53,739 nt of DNA from Planctomycetaceae bacterium. Lineage in GTDB: Bacteria > Planctomycetota > Planctomycetia > Planctomycetales > Planctomycetaceae. The translations under genes and the position numbers were made by a program. Location of the stretch: the NCBI GenBank assembly GCA_947476295.1, contig CANJQC010000020.1, positions 1 through 53,739 on the forward strand, in the 5' to 3' direction. Every line of letters begins with the position of its first letter. Position 1 is the stretch's first letter. The notes below the pieces were generated by a model. The model ran no database searches. It was given only the letters and a program-made list of their open reading frames with translations, and had not been told where the DNA came from. Below are positions 47,790 to 53,739 of the stretch, piece after piece.

Positions 47790-48953
47790 TCAGAATTCGC
47801 CGAGAACCACACCGTCACTGGCTCCGGTGAGCCACTTCAGTGTCAATGCATCGATGTTTTCGCTAATGAACCGCACTGACCCGTCGCCCATCAGGGCGTT
47901 GACTCCACCGGCGTGCCAGCTGAATGGTTCATCATTGGGACCACAGTTATTGGTTGTCCACAGACATGACGCTGGTCCACCCAGCGGAGTTTTGTTCTGA
48001 TTGATGCCGATGACTCGAGACGCAGGAGCCAGAGCGTTGCTGGGCCCCGAGAAGCCGTTGGTACCGGAATCCGGATCGGCCCATGCGTACATGCGGCGAC
48101 CACCCGACGCTCCGCCGGACCACTGTGGACCTTCTGTCGGAATCGGTGATGGCCGACTTGACAGCGATGCAAAGACTCCGGACGTCGGATGAGCACGACC
48201 GCAGTCTTCAATACACAGTAACGTGTTAGTTGTGCCGTCGGTGATTCGTCTGAACCCGGCTCCTGTTTTGTCGTCGCAGGACAGACAGCCCTGCTTTGTG
48301 ACTTCTGTTCGGCGTGCAGAAACCGTTGGACGTGTTCCAGATGGTGTCAGAGCATATGAATTCGGATTGGGTGAACCGTCTTCCACGTCGGAAACCGCGA
48401 TGAACATATAGTCCCATACGCCATAACCATCCGGTGAACGAGCCCCGGCATCGACGGGTGTCGATGGGCAGACAAACCCAGGAATCTGTGTTTTCGCCGC
48501 GGCAACAGTCTCTGGGTAGTTGGCATCATTGTACACGGCACCGATGGAGTTCGGATGCAGCGCAGTCGTTGTATATCCGGCAGTTGCCATATTCGCAAAC
48601 GTCAGCGCATTATCCATCTTTGCAAACACATTTGCCTGCTCCAGATAGGGCAGCAGCAGGGTGGGCGTTGACTGGGTCATATAAGTCGTAGCGGCACCTC
48701 CCGTGCTGTCGCATTGTCCCGGGTGGGGCAGCTTCGAAAAAGTACTTTCGAAGTTGTGAACAGCCAGCCCCAGCTGTTTCATATTGTTCTTGCACTGAGT
48801 CCGGCGAGCTGCTTCGCGGGCCTGCTGCACAGCCGGCAGCAGCAGAGAAATCAGGACAGCGATAATCGCGATCACAACCAACAGCTCAATCAGCGTGAAA
48901 CCACGTCGAACCGGCCTTGCAGCGATGCCGGTATGAATAACTCTCTTTAACAT
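47790..48953 (-). CDS. DUF1559 protein with type IV pilin-like N-terminus
   Basis: A planctomycete DUF1559 protein of 387 residues. [36 protein letters not shown] is spread over residues 17-52: a prepilin peptidase site (G then F-T-L-I-E) and the hydrophobic pilin helix. The family end is present as [17 protein letters not shown]. It is probably processed and placed in a pseudopilus or envelope assembly; the true role is unknown. GAGGGAG upstream of ATG 48953 fixes the start, whereas the frame to 49019 lacks support. A perfect palindrome lies 49 bp upstream, and a lipoprotein gene follows. Confidence 0.9.
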   Translation of the reverse strand: MLKRVIHTGIAARPVRRGFTLIELLVVIAIIAVLISLLLPAVQQAREAARRTQCKNNMKQLGLAVHNFESTFSKLPHPGQCDSTGGAATTYMTQSTPTLLLPYLEQANVFAKMDNALTFANMATAGYTTTALHPNSIGAVYNDANYPETVAAAKTQIPGFVCPSTPVDAGARSPDGYGVWDYMFIAVSDVEDGSPNPNSYALTPSGTRPTVSARRTEVTKQGCLSCDDKTGAGFRRITDGTTNTLLCIEDCGRAHPTSGVFASLSSRPSPIPTEGPQWSGGASGGRRMYAWADPDSGTNGFSGPSNALAPASRVIGINQNKTPLGGPASCLWTTNNCGPNDEPFSWHAGGVNALMGDGSVRFISENIDALTLKWLTGASDGVVLGEF

Positions 48954-49001
48954 TTCGTACTCCCTCAAATCACAGAAAGCCTTGGACGAGATAGTTCGCC
49001 A

Positions 49002-49019
49002 GTGACGCACATGCGTCAC
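49002..49019. promoter_or_regulatory. 18-bp palindrome upstream of the DUF1559 gene
   Basis: GTGACGCACATGCGTCAC has perfect 8-bp arms around CA. Its position 49 bp before the start codon suits an operator bound by a dimeric regulator. The GTGA...TCAC ends recall CRP/FNR-type sites, but the spacing differs. Confidence 0.45.
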
Positions 49020-49249
49020 GCGATTCGTCCGGGTCAGGGATTCGCGACGACTGGCCGCGGAAAGGAATCTGAGCTGATACTGCGGAGCCGCATGTGGTGC
49101 ACTTCACTGCTGTCCGAATTCATCGCTCAGAAATTTCCGATCAACGACTGATCTGAAACTAACGCCTGACGGTCCGGAGTATGAGGCCGCAATGTTAACC
49201 AATGACTAACGCATGATGAAGTTCTGATGAATTCAGAAATCGGACGATT

Positions 49250-49638
49250 CGTAGGGTTTTACTGAGAATTGAGTCCCTGATCGCAGACCAGCAAGCCCAT
49301 GAACATCCTGAACGTCATCAACATGTTTCGAAGTCAAAACCCCGTTGCACGAATCCTTGACGAGAAATCCGACGGATGTCGCGCGGGATTCGTCCCGCAT
49401 GGAGTGCTTCGGCCTGAGCTTTGTCGATCGAAAGAGCGCTTTCCCAGCCATCGCCGGGGATTCGCTCCATAATCCCGTCAACCGTATTGCCCCACCTGCC
49501 GAAGTAGTGGATTCTCCCGCGAATCTTCTTCATCCACTTGACGCCATTGTACGGCGTTAGTGGGAAGCCAGGATACAGTTTTGAGCGGTTGTCGTTCGTA
49601 CCTTTGCCAATGGATTTTTTTGTGTTACATTTCTTCAT
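49250..49638 (-). pseudogene. Decayed tyrosine recombinase (integrase) N-terminal fragment
   Basis: The minus-strand frame from 49638 reads YPGFPLTPYNGVKWMKKIRG, then RIHYFGRWG and AEALHAGRIPRDIRR. This resembles the N-terminal arm-binding region of a common planctomycete integrase type (KIRGKLHYFG...AGRTPR). It then goes off and stops at 49318. In another frame the expected continuation appears as VGFLVKDSCNGVLTSKHVDD (cf. LTVKDLCNRFLTSK), so a frameshift lies near 49371-49385. The catalytic domain is missing. It sits just left of tRNA-Thr and next to an intact but unrelated integrase on the other side. Recognition is from memory of the family. Confidence 0.6.
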
Positions 49639-49788
49639 CGTGTCTTTTCTCTTTTCTCGGGGAGATTAGTCCGAAACGTTCCGATCGGGTTCCAGCAGGT
49701 TGGAAAACTCACTGAACACATGTTTATTATTAGTACGTATAGAGAGTAGTTCGAAAAATAGGTAACTTTTTCGGATATTACGCTAAAT

Positions 49789-49805
49789 CCCCGTGGTTTA
49801 CGGGG
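49789..49805. other. Hairpin directly before tRNA-Thr
   Basis: CCCCGT (49789-49794) and ACGGGG (49800-49805) form a 6-bp stem with a 5-nt loop, ending three bases before the tRNA. It may take part in precursor processing or be chance. Confidence 0.3.
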
Positions 49806-49808
49806 TAT

Positions 49809-49881
49809 GCCGCCGTAGCTCAGTTGGCAGAGCGACGCTTTCGTAAAGCGTAGGTCGTCCGTTCAAATCGGATCGGCGGCT
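49809..49881 (+). tRNA. tRNA-Thr (anticodon CGT)
   Basis: The acceptor stem GCCGCCG (49809-49815) pairs with CGGCGGC (49874-49880), and the discriminator T follows. The D arm is TAGCTCAGTTGGCAGAGC, the anticodon arm ACGCT-TTCGTAA-AGCGT gives anticodon CGT, and the T arm is GTCCG-TTCAAAT-CGGAT. CCA is not encoded. An integrase gene ends 97 bp downstream, so the 3' half probably doubles as an attachment site. Confidence 0.95.
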
Positions 49882-49951
49882 TTTCAAAAAGCCAGTAAAA
49901 TCAGGGGGAATCGGAGAAATCTGGTTTCCCCTGTTTCGTTGAAAGTGCCAA

Positions 49952-50025
49952 GTGTCACCTGAAGTGTCACCTAAATTTCAACTTTCCTGATTCGACTCTG
50001 AATTTGTCGCCTCAGGTGTCACCTG
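49952..50025. repeat. GTGTCACCT repeats next to the attachment site
   Basis: GTGTCACCT occurs at 49952-49960, 49964-49972 and 50017-50025; the first two are tandem 12-bp units. The third lies in the palindrome CAGGTGTCACCTG (50013-50025) within the 3' end of the integrase gene. An inverted repeat GTTGAAA/TTTCAAC (49938-49944, 49976-49982) brackets the first two. They could be arm-type integrase sites. Confidence 0.55.
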
Positions 50026-51156
50026 ATTCTTTCGAACGTGCCGCCTAACTTCCGACATTGTGTCTTTCGCTGTGATGTTCACGTAAAAACTCATGGTTGT
50101 CTCAATACTGGAATGCCTCATGAGTTGCTGGAGAAGACTGGCGGGAACAATCTTCGCCCACCGGGTTCCAAATGCTCGCCGAATGTCGTGAGCACTGGCA
50201 AACTTGTCTGAGCCGTCTTTCTCATCAACTTTGATTTTTGCCGCCTTGCCGATGTCCACAAGCCAGGTGGAAACCGTATCGACTCGCCGAGATACTTTCG
50301 CATTCGAACCCGTGGCGTTGAAAACGAACCCCCGCCGGTCATCCTTGCGAGTCTTCAGCAGGAAGTCAGCAAAGTCATCAACCACCGGATATGTCAACGC
50401 CTGTCGATTCTTCTGATTGTCCCCGTCGATCATCAGGCAGATATCATTGTCTTCATCGACGTTGACGCGAATACCATCCGCCCACTGGTCCCACGTCAGA
50501 CTGAGTGCTTCCCCGAGCCGCAATCCTGACAACCAGAGACCCCGCAGAAGATGTTGCAGAGATTCGACCGCCTCAGGCGTCTTTATTGTCTTTGGGACGG
50601 CTTCGAGCATTCTGTCGAATTCCTCGCCAGTGATCGGACGCCCCTTCATCAACTTTGCCCCTCGCTGCGTTTGCTTCGCCTGCTTGGGAAACACCGGGAC
50701 AGACTTTATCAACCCTTGTTCTTTCGCCCATTTCAGAGCCGTCTGCAAATGCTGGAAATACTTCCGGACCGTATAGGCGGAAACGTCTCGCTTCTTGGCG
50801 AGCGAATGAAACCGCGACAACCACTTCTCTGTGATCCTTGTGAGCGTGTCCGGGTTCATCAGGTCTTCAATGACGTTCAGACTTCCATCAACATTCGTGC
50901 TGTATGAATCACTGTAGTGATTGAGATAGTTTTCCCGGAAGTCTTCCCGGAATTGTTCCCAGCGAACCAACCCGGATGAAGCCAGTCCGGTCGAATTCAG
51001 TTCGGCAAGCCATTCGCCCGCCGCTCGCTGTGCGGCCCTCATGCTGGTCGTCCGTGCGGACTTCTCGTGAATCTTGCCGTCTATTGGATCGGTATATCTC
51101 AGGTAAAGATACTTCCGCCCACGATCCACCACGATGACGTTGATTTCGTCACTCAT
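49978..51156 (-). CDS. int: Tyrosine recombinase / phage integrase
   Basis: A site-specific recombinase of 392 residues that would insert and excise the element at tRNA-Thr. The catalytic set is complete (numbering from ATG 51156): Arg213 in SGLRLGEALSLTW, His333 and Arg336 in SAHDIRRAFG, His358 in LMRHSSIETT and nucleophile Tyr368 in MSFYVN. The N-terminal 60 residues include a beta-rich arm-binding part (KYLYLRYTDPIDGKIHEKSA), followed by a core-binding SAM-like domain (about 105-160). GGGGTG before ATG 51156 favours this start over a TTG at 51174. Its 3' end points to the tRNA, and the array lies behind its 5' end. Confidence 0.92.
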   Translation of the reverse strand: MSDEINVIVVDRGRKYLYLRYTDPIDGKIHEKSARTTSMRAAQRAAGEWLAELNSTGLASSGLVRWEQFREDFRENYLNHYSDSYSTNVDGSLNVIEDLMNPDTLTRITEKWLSRFHSLAKKRDVSAYTVRKYFQHLQTALKWAKEQGLIKSVPVFPKQAKQTQRGAKLMKGRPITGEEFDRMLEAVPKTIKTPEAVESLQHLLRGLWLSGLRLGEALSLTWDQWADGIRVNVDEDNDICLMIDGDNQKNRQALTYPVVDDFADFLLKTRKDDRRGFVFNATGSNAKVSRRVDTVSTWLVDIGKAAKIKVDEKDGSDKFASAHDIRRAFGTRWAKIVPASLLQQLMRHSSIETTMSFYVNITAKDTMSEVRRHVRKNQVTPEATNSESNQES

Positions 51157-51347
51157 CGCATTCACCCCATCCAAAGTGATCCATCATGGAAGAAATGCGG
51201 GAAGCTGGTGATGGTTCCAGTTTTGTCAGCTTCAATGATCAGTCAAAGCCTATCCCGCAGAACACAGTATGCCATTGCTGGCACCGTATCGCAATCAACC
51301 CGCTGCCATCGTCGGCCACCACATCCGTGCGACCACTGAACACGGCA

Positions 51348-51407
51348 TGGAAGTGAAACATGACTTCCACGGCATTTGGAAGTGATCGGCCAATGGGATG
51401 ACTTCCA
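51348..51407. repeat. Two TGGAAGT/ACTTCCA inverted repeats beside the array
   Basis: TGGAAGT at 51348-51354 and 51377-51383 alternates with ACTTCCA at 51363-51369 and 51401-51407. The series ends four bases before the truncated array repeat. It may form alternative hairpins or bind a dimeric protein. Confidence 0.6.
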
Positions 51408-51410
51408 GTT

Positions 51411-51650
51411 GCGTCATCCAGCACCTGCAACGTTTGTTCGAAAATTCCAGAGTGAGAAAAATCGAACAATCGCAATCGGACCCGCGTCATCCAGCACCTG
51501 CACCACCCGTAACAATGTAACAGGTGGTGACGCTGTCACCGGATCGCAATCGGACCCGCGTCATCCAGCACCTGCAACCACTACTTCCGAGTTCTGACCA
51601 AATTGGTCAAAATGATCGCAATCGGACCCGCGTCATCCAGCACCTGCAAC
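51411..51650 (-). CRISPR. Minimal CRISPR-like array: three full 36-bp repeats, one truncated, three spacers
   Basis: Full repeats lie at 51615-51650, 51543-51578 and 51469-51504 (last one with one mismatch); a partial copy of 21 bp is at 51411-51431. On the minus strand the repeat starts GTTGCAGGTGCTGGATGACG and ends CGATTGCGAT. Spacers are 51579-51614 (36), 51505-51542 (38) and 51432-51468 (37) and differ fully from one another. In minus orientation the last repeat has lost its 3' part, as is usual at the trailer end of CRISPR arrays, so the leader would be right of 51650. No cas gene is visible. Each spacer holds an inverted repeat, which is atypical, so a different repeat system remains possible. 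The repeat type cannot be assigned. Confidence 0.6.
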
Positions 51651-51911
51651 GGCACCCGTCCCAACGCCCACGGCGATCAGGGTTTGCATCGCCATTTGCG
51701 AGCACTCCGCGACTCGACCGCCGGAACGACAAAAACGCCAGCATTTCCATGTCGAAACCTGTTGCAGCACAGCACCGCTCGAAATCAGTGCCCCCAGTTT
51801 CGCGTGTACGGCGTTTGGATCGGTCGGGACGATACTTTGTATGCACGAAAAACGCCGCCCGCCAATGTCAAAGCGAACGGCGTACAGTCCGACTACGCTG
51901 TCGGGTGTAAG
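51651..51911. other. Region between the array and the phage genes (possible leader side)
   Basis: If the array is transcribed on the minus strand, its leader and promoter should be here. It is not notably AT-rich. A GGCGAT/ATCGCC inverted repeat lies at about 51673-51694. Overlapping frames on both strands (51524-51910, 51603-52022, 51633-52055, 51607-51846) run into the repeats and have no recognisable features. Confidence 0.35.
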
Positions 51912-51950
51912 AAAAGCCGTCACCCGCAGAAAGGACAACGGGGACGGCTT
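51912..51950 (-). terminator. Rho-independent terminator after the leftward phage genes
   Basis: AGCCGTC (51915-51921) and GACGGCT (51943-51949) form a stem extended by CCC/GGG with a bulge. On the minus strand it is followed by TTTTCTT. It lies about 100 bp after the stop at 52052, so the array would need its own promoter. Confidence 0.7.
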
Positions 51951-52051
51951 AGAATGACGACGCCTCAGGATTGCAAGAATCCCGATATTCCAGAACGCCG
52001 ATGTGTCGAACGTCCCAGGTAAAAAGCGTTTCGCCACGCAATGCCATACCT

Positions 52052-52840
52052 TCAATCGTTCTGCTGACCGTTGCTGTAGAAGTCGAGTCCCTTTTCAATC
52101 TCAAACAGTTCAGCATCGTATGCCGCCTGAATCTCTGGAAGTTTCGCGTTCACTTCGGAGAACTCAACTTCCGCCGCAGACTTCAACGCTGGCCACTGAT
52201 CGCTGTAGACGTATCGACGCGAATTGCCTTCGACGATCGTACGGACCGCGTCAGGGAGATTCCTTCTAAGAGCGTATTCGATATGCTTTTCCGGTCGGTC
52301 GTAAACGCCGCCGACATTCAGGATGCAAACCAGTTCATGGTGTCGTGCCTTCGCTTCTCGAAGTATCCCGCCGACGCCTTCAGTGTTCAGGATCGACAAC
52401 TGGTTATCCACTTTCGAGCGAACATGTGACGGCACCAACTCACGCAATTTTGAAACAGCGTCGCGTTGTTCCTCGCATCGTTTGGCCGATAGCCGTGCGT
52501 CGCGTTCGAGTCCGTCCAGTTGCTTCTGAAGTTTGTCGAGTTTCTCGCGAATCTTTGGCCCTTCAGACTCCAGCAACTTCGCTGCCGTGTCGCATTCCAG
52601 CAAAGCCGCTTCCCGATCCGCAGGACTGCCAGCAATTGGCTGCTTAGCCAGCACTATTGCCATGCGTCTGAACTGATCCCGAGTTCTGACTTCATCCCAC
52701 CCACAGCGAGCAAAAAAAACGTACTCTGCCGGGGTCGGGGTTCGGTTCTGGCGTACGATGTCGCAAAGCAGCCCTTCACTTTGTTCCAGGTCCGCGTGAA
52801 ACGACTCTGCGATTTCATCCGCAAAACATGTTACGGCCAT
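52052..52840 (-). CDS. Coiled-coil protein of the prophage-like element, function unknown
   Basis: A 262-residue soluble protein. Residues about 80-130 form a strong predicted coiled coil (KIREKLDKLQKQLDGLERDA and following). The N-terminal part has an EYVFFARCGWDEVRTRDQF segment and the C-terminal part KHIEYALRRNLPDAVRTIVEG. No membrane segment or signal is seen. The ATG at 52840 has GGGAG nine bases upstream; the TTG at 52855 is less likely. It is 42 bp downstream of the protease gene, where phages often place a scaffold or capsid gene, but I cannot show that it is either. Confidence 0.65.
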   Translation of the reverse strand: MAVTCFADEIAESFHADLEQSEGLLCDIVRQNRTPTPAEYVFFARCGWDEVRTRDQFRRMAIVLAKQPIAGSPADREAALLECDTAAKLLESEGPKIREKLDKLQKQLDGLERDARLSAKRCEEQRDAVSKLRELVPSHVRSKVDNQLSILNTEGVGGILREAKARHHELVCILNVGGVYDRPEKHIEYALRRNLPDAVRTIVEGNSRRYVYSDQWPALKSAAEVEFSEVNAKLPEIQAAYDAELFEIEKGLDFYSNGQQND

Positions 52841-52882
52841 TGTCTGTACTCCCAAAAAAAGTGATGTGATGTAAAAGTGAAC

Positions 52883-53554
52883 TCAATTCGCTTCGCGGAT
52901 CAGTTGTTCGCGAAGTCCGGGATTCTGTTTGTTCGCAGCCGATGCAGACCCGCACGCCAGAATTGCATGTTTCCAACGTGCCGCTGCTGTCGTGCCAACT
53001 GGTGATGCCGCTTTGATTCGCGCGACGATCCTTTGAGGAATCGCCCTGGCTGAAATCGTCCGCATCTGGTTCGCTTGAATCACTCGGTCGGCCAGTCCTG
53101 ACTGAACTGCGGATGCCGCATCCAGCCAGGTTTCGGCGGTCATCATCTGGTTGATTCTTGCGGGAGACTGGCCAGACTTGCGAGAATAGATGTCGGTCAT
53201 CCGCCTGGCCACCATGCCGAGTAATTGCTTGTCGGACGGACTGACTTCGGTGTCGGTCTCATTGTGTGGACAATGCACCATCATCATTGCGTTCTCGGTC
53301 ATGCTGACTGAGTCACAGACGGATGTCACCAAACTCGCTGCACTGAGTGCCATGGAACTGACGACCGCCGACACCCGGCCATTGTACGACTGAATCAAGT
53401 CGCACATGGCTAGCGATTCGAGAACCGAGCCGCCTTCGGAATGAACCGCGAGTACAACGTCCTGGCCATCGGTCGGCAATTGTCCCCGCAGCCACCGGGC
53501 GGAAAGTTCACCTGGTAAAGTTCCGATTGGTGCATCGACTTGAATTGTCTTCAT
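52883..53554 (-). CDS. ClpP-like phage head maturation protease (S14/SDH family)
   Basis: A 223-residue ClpP-fold serine protease of the type that processes phage capsid or scaffold proteins. VHSEGGSVLESLAMCDLIQ is the conserved oxyanion region, Ser71 in SSMALSAASLV is the expected nucleophile and His94 in MMMVHCPHNE the base. The start ATG 53554 has GGGAGA upstream; a frame to 53632 would add 26 residues without support. In phages this gene usually follows the portal gene and precedes the capsid gene. The upstream partial gene may therefore be the portal, but its visible part is too short to tell. Confidence 0.82.
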   Translation of the reverse strand: MKTIQVDAPIGTLPGELSARWLRGQLPTDGQDVVLAVHSEGGSVLESLAMCDLIQSYNGRVSAVVSSMALSAASLVTSVCDSVSMTENAMMMVHCPHNETDTEVSPSDKQLLGMVARRMTDIYSRKSGQSPARINQMMTAETWLDAASAVQSGLADRVIQANQMRTISARAIPQRIVARIKAASPVGTTAAARWKHAILACGSASAANKQNPGLREQLIREAN

Positions 53555-53618
53555 GTGTTCGATCTCCCTGTGAAGTGTGATGTGACTGCTGAACTTTATT
53601 CGACCGATGCCGCAACGG

Positions 53619-53739
53619 TCAAGATTCCGCATTTGCCGCCTCCATCGCGATCATCAAATTTAACACAGAGAGCGCGAGGCGATCGTCGTCAGTGTCGAGC
53701 GCCGCCAGCATCTGCTGCACAATCTCCTGGCGTTTCGAT
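53619..53739 (-). CDS. Partial gene running off the right edge
   Basis: The minus strand is open from the window edge to a TGA at 53619-53621. The 39 visible residues include KRQEIVQQMLAALDTDDDR and end LNLMIAMEAANAES. The sequence looks helical and soluble. By position, 64 bp upstream of the ClpP-like protease start, it could be the end of a portal or other head gene; this is inference only. Confidence 0.55.
   Translation of the reverse strand, partial: SKRQEIVQQMLAALDTDDDRLALSVLNLMIAMEAANAES

Larger units (their letters stand above)
49862..53739. mobile_element. Integrated prophage-like element, left part, inserted at tRNA-Thr
   Basis: Right of the tRNA, all genes run leftwards: a tyrosine recombinase, then (upstream) a coiled-coil protein, a ClpP-like phage protease and a partial gene. 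This order and the integrase next to a tRNA 3' end are typical of integrated phages and islands. The likely attachment core is within TTCAAATCGGATCGGCGGCT (49862-49881). The matching copy is not in the window, so the right border is unknown. A CRISPR-like array lies inside the element. Confidence 0.7.

Noticed and set aside
51239-51490. Minus-strand frame of 83 residues starting inside an array repeat and passing through a spacer and the truncated repeat
   Set aside because: It looks mildly coding (TLQVLDDATGSHPIGRSLPN), but it starts within a repeat whose other copies lead to early stops, and it has no Shine-Dalgarno sequence. It deserves a second look if relatives conserve it.
51411-51650. 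Array read as integron attC sites
   Set aside because: The ends of the units do not fit the GTTRRRY/RYYYAAC core sites, and the inserts of 36-38 bp are too short for gene cassettes.
51603-52055. Overlapping frames of 128-140 residues on both strands right of the array
   Set aside because: They conflict with one another, run into the repeats or the terminator hairpin, and match nothing I know.

Overview
The window looks like a chromosomal segment of a planctomycete. Lineage-typical genes support this: a DUF1501 protein next to a PSCyt1/DUF1549/DUF1553 cytochrome (30125-34611), a DUF1559 pseudopilin-like protein (47790-48953), a short lipoprotein of a kind I associate with this phylum (23966-24190), and a PilM-type gene followed by two Gly-rich membrane proteins (9080-15502). 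No rRNA genes are present; there is one tRNA.

Layout. At the left edge is the frameshifted tail of an IS4-type transposase (1-184), followed by a short SecA-like ATPase and a DAGK-like lipid kinase. From 3370 to 8613 genes run leftwards: a small unknown protein, a Nudix hydrolase, cytidylate kinase and a large GH38-like protein. The PilM-like trio (9080-15502) runs rightwards, as do a membrane protein, GTP cyclohydrolase I, another membrane protein, a zinc-ribbon protein and a GlcD-GlcF fusion (15923-22648). After a palindromic repeat come an HU-type protein and the small lipoprotein. A leftward block (24193-27283) holds a mutarotase, a FabH/OleA-like ketosynthase and two small membrane proteins. 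Next are a glycosyltransferase and a sulfotransferase (27861-30041), the PSCyt1/DUF1501 pair, two ammonium transporters, serA and ilvB, a CNT nucleoside transporter, an SDR dehydrogenase, a GH15-like enzyme, a lipoprotein and the DUF1559 protein.

From about 49250 the character changes. A decayed tyrosine recombinase lies just left of a tRNA-Thr(CGT). An intact integrase gene starts its 3' end about 100 bp right of the tRNA and is followed by phage-type genes (a coiled-coil protein, a ClpP-like protease and a gene cut by the window edge). I read this as an integrated prophage-like element using the tRNA 3' end as its attachment site; its other end lies beyond the window.

The most unusual object is between the integrase and the phage genes. 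At 51411-51650 there are three copies of a 36-bp direct repeat plus one truncated terminal copy, separated by three unrelated 36-38 bp sequences. This has the form of a minimal CRISPR array on a mobile element, with no cas gene in view. Each spacer also carries a short inverted repeat, which is not expected of ordinary CRISPR spacers, so a new class of palindromic repeat element is a real alternative.

The core also carries several dispersed palindromes: a 107-bp element at 22667-22773, two related GTTTAACCCGA elements flanking the SDR gene, and GGACAT-type palindromes just upstream of several genes.
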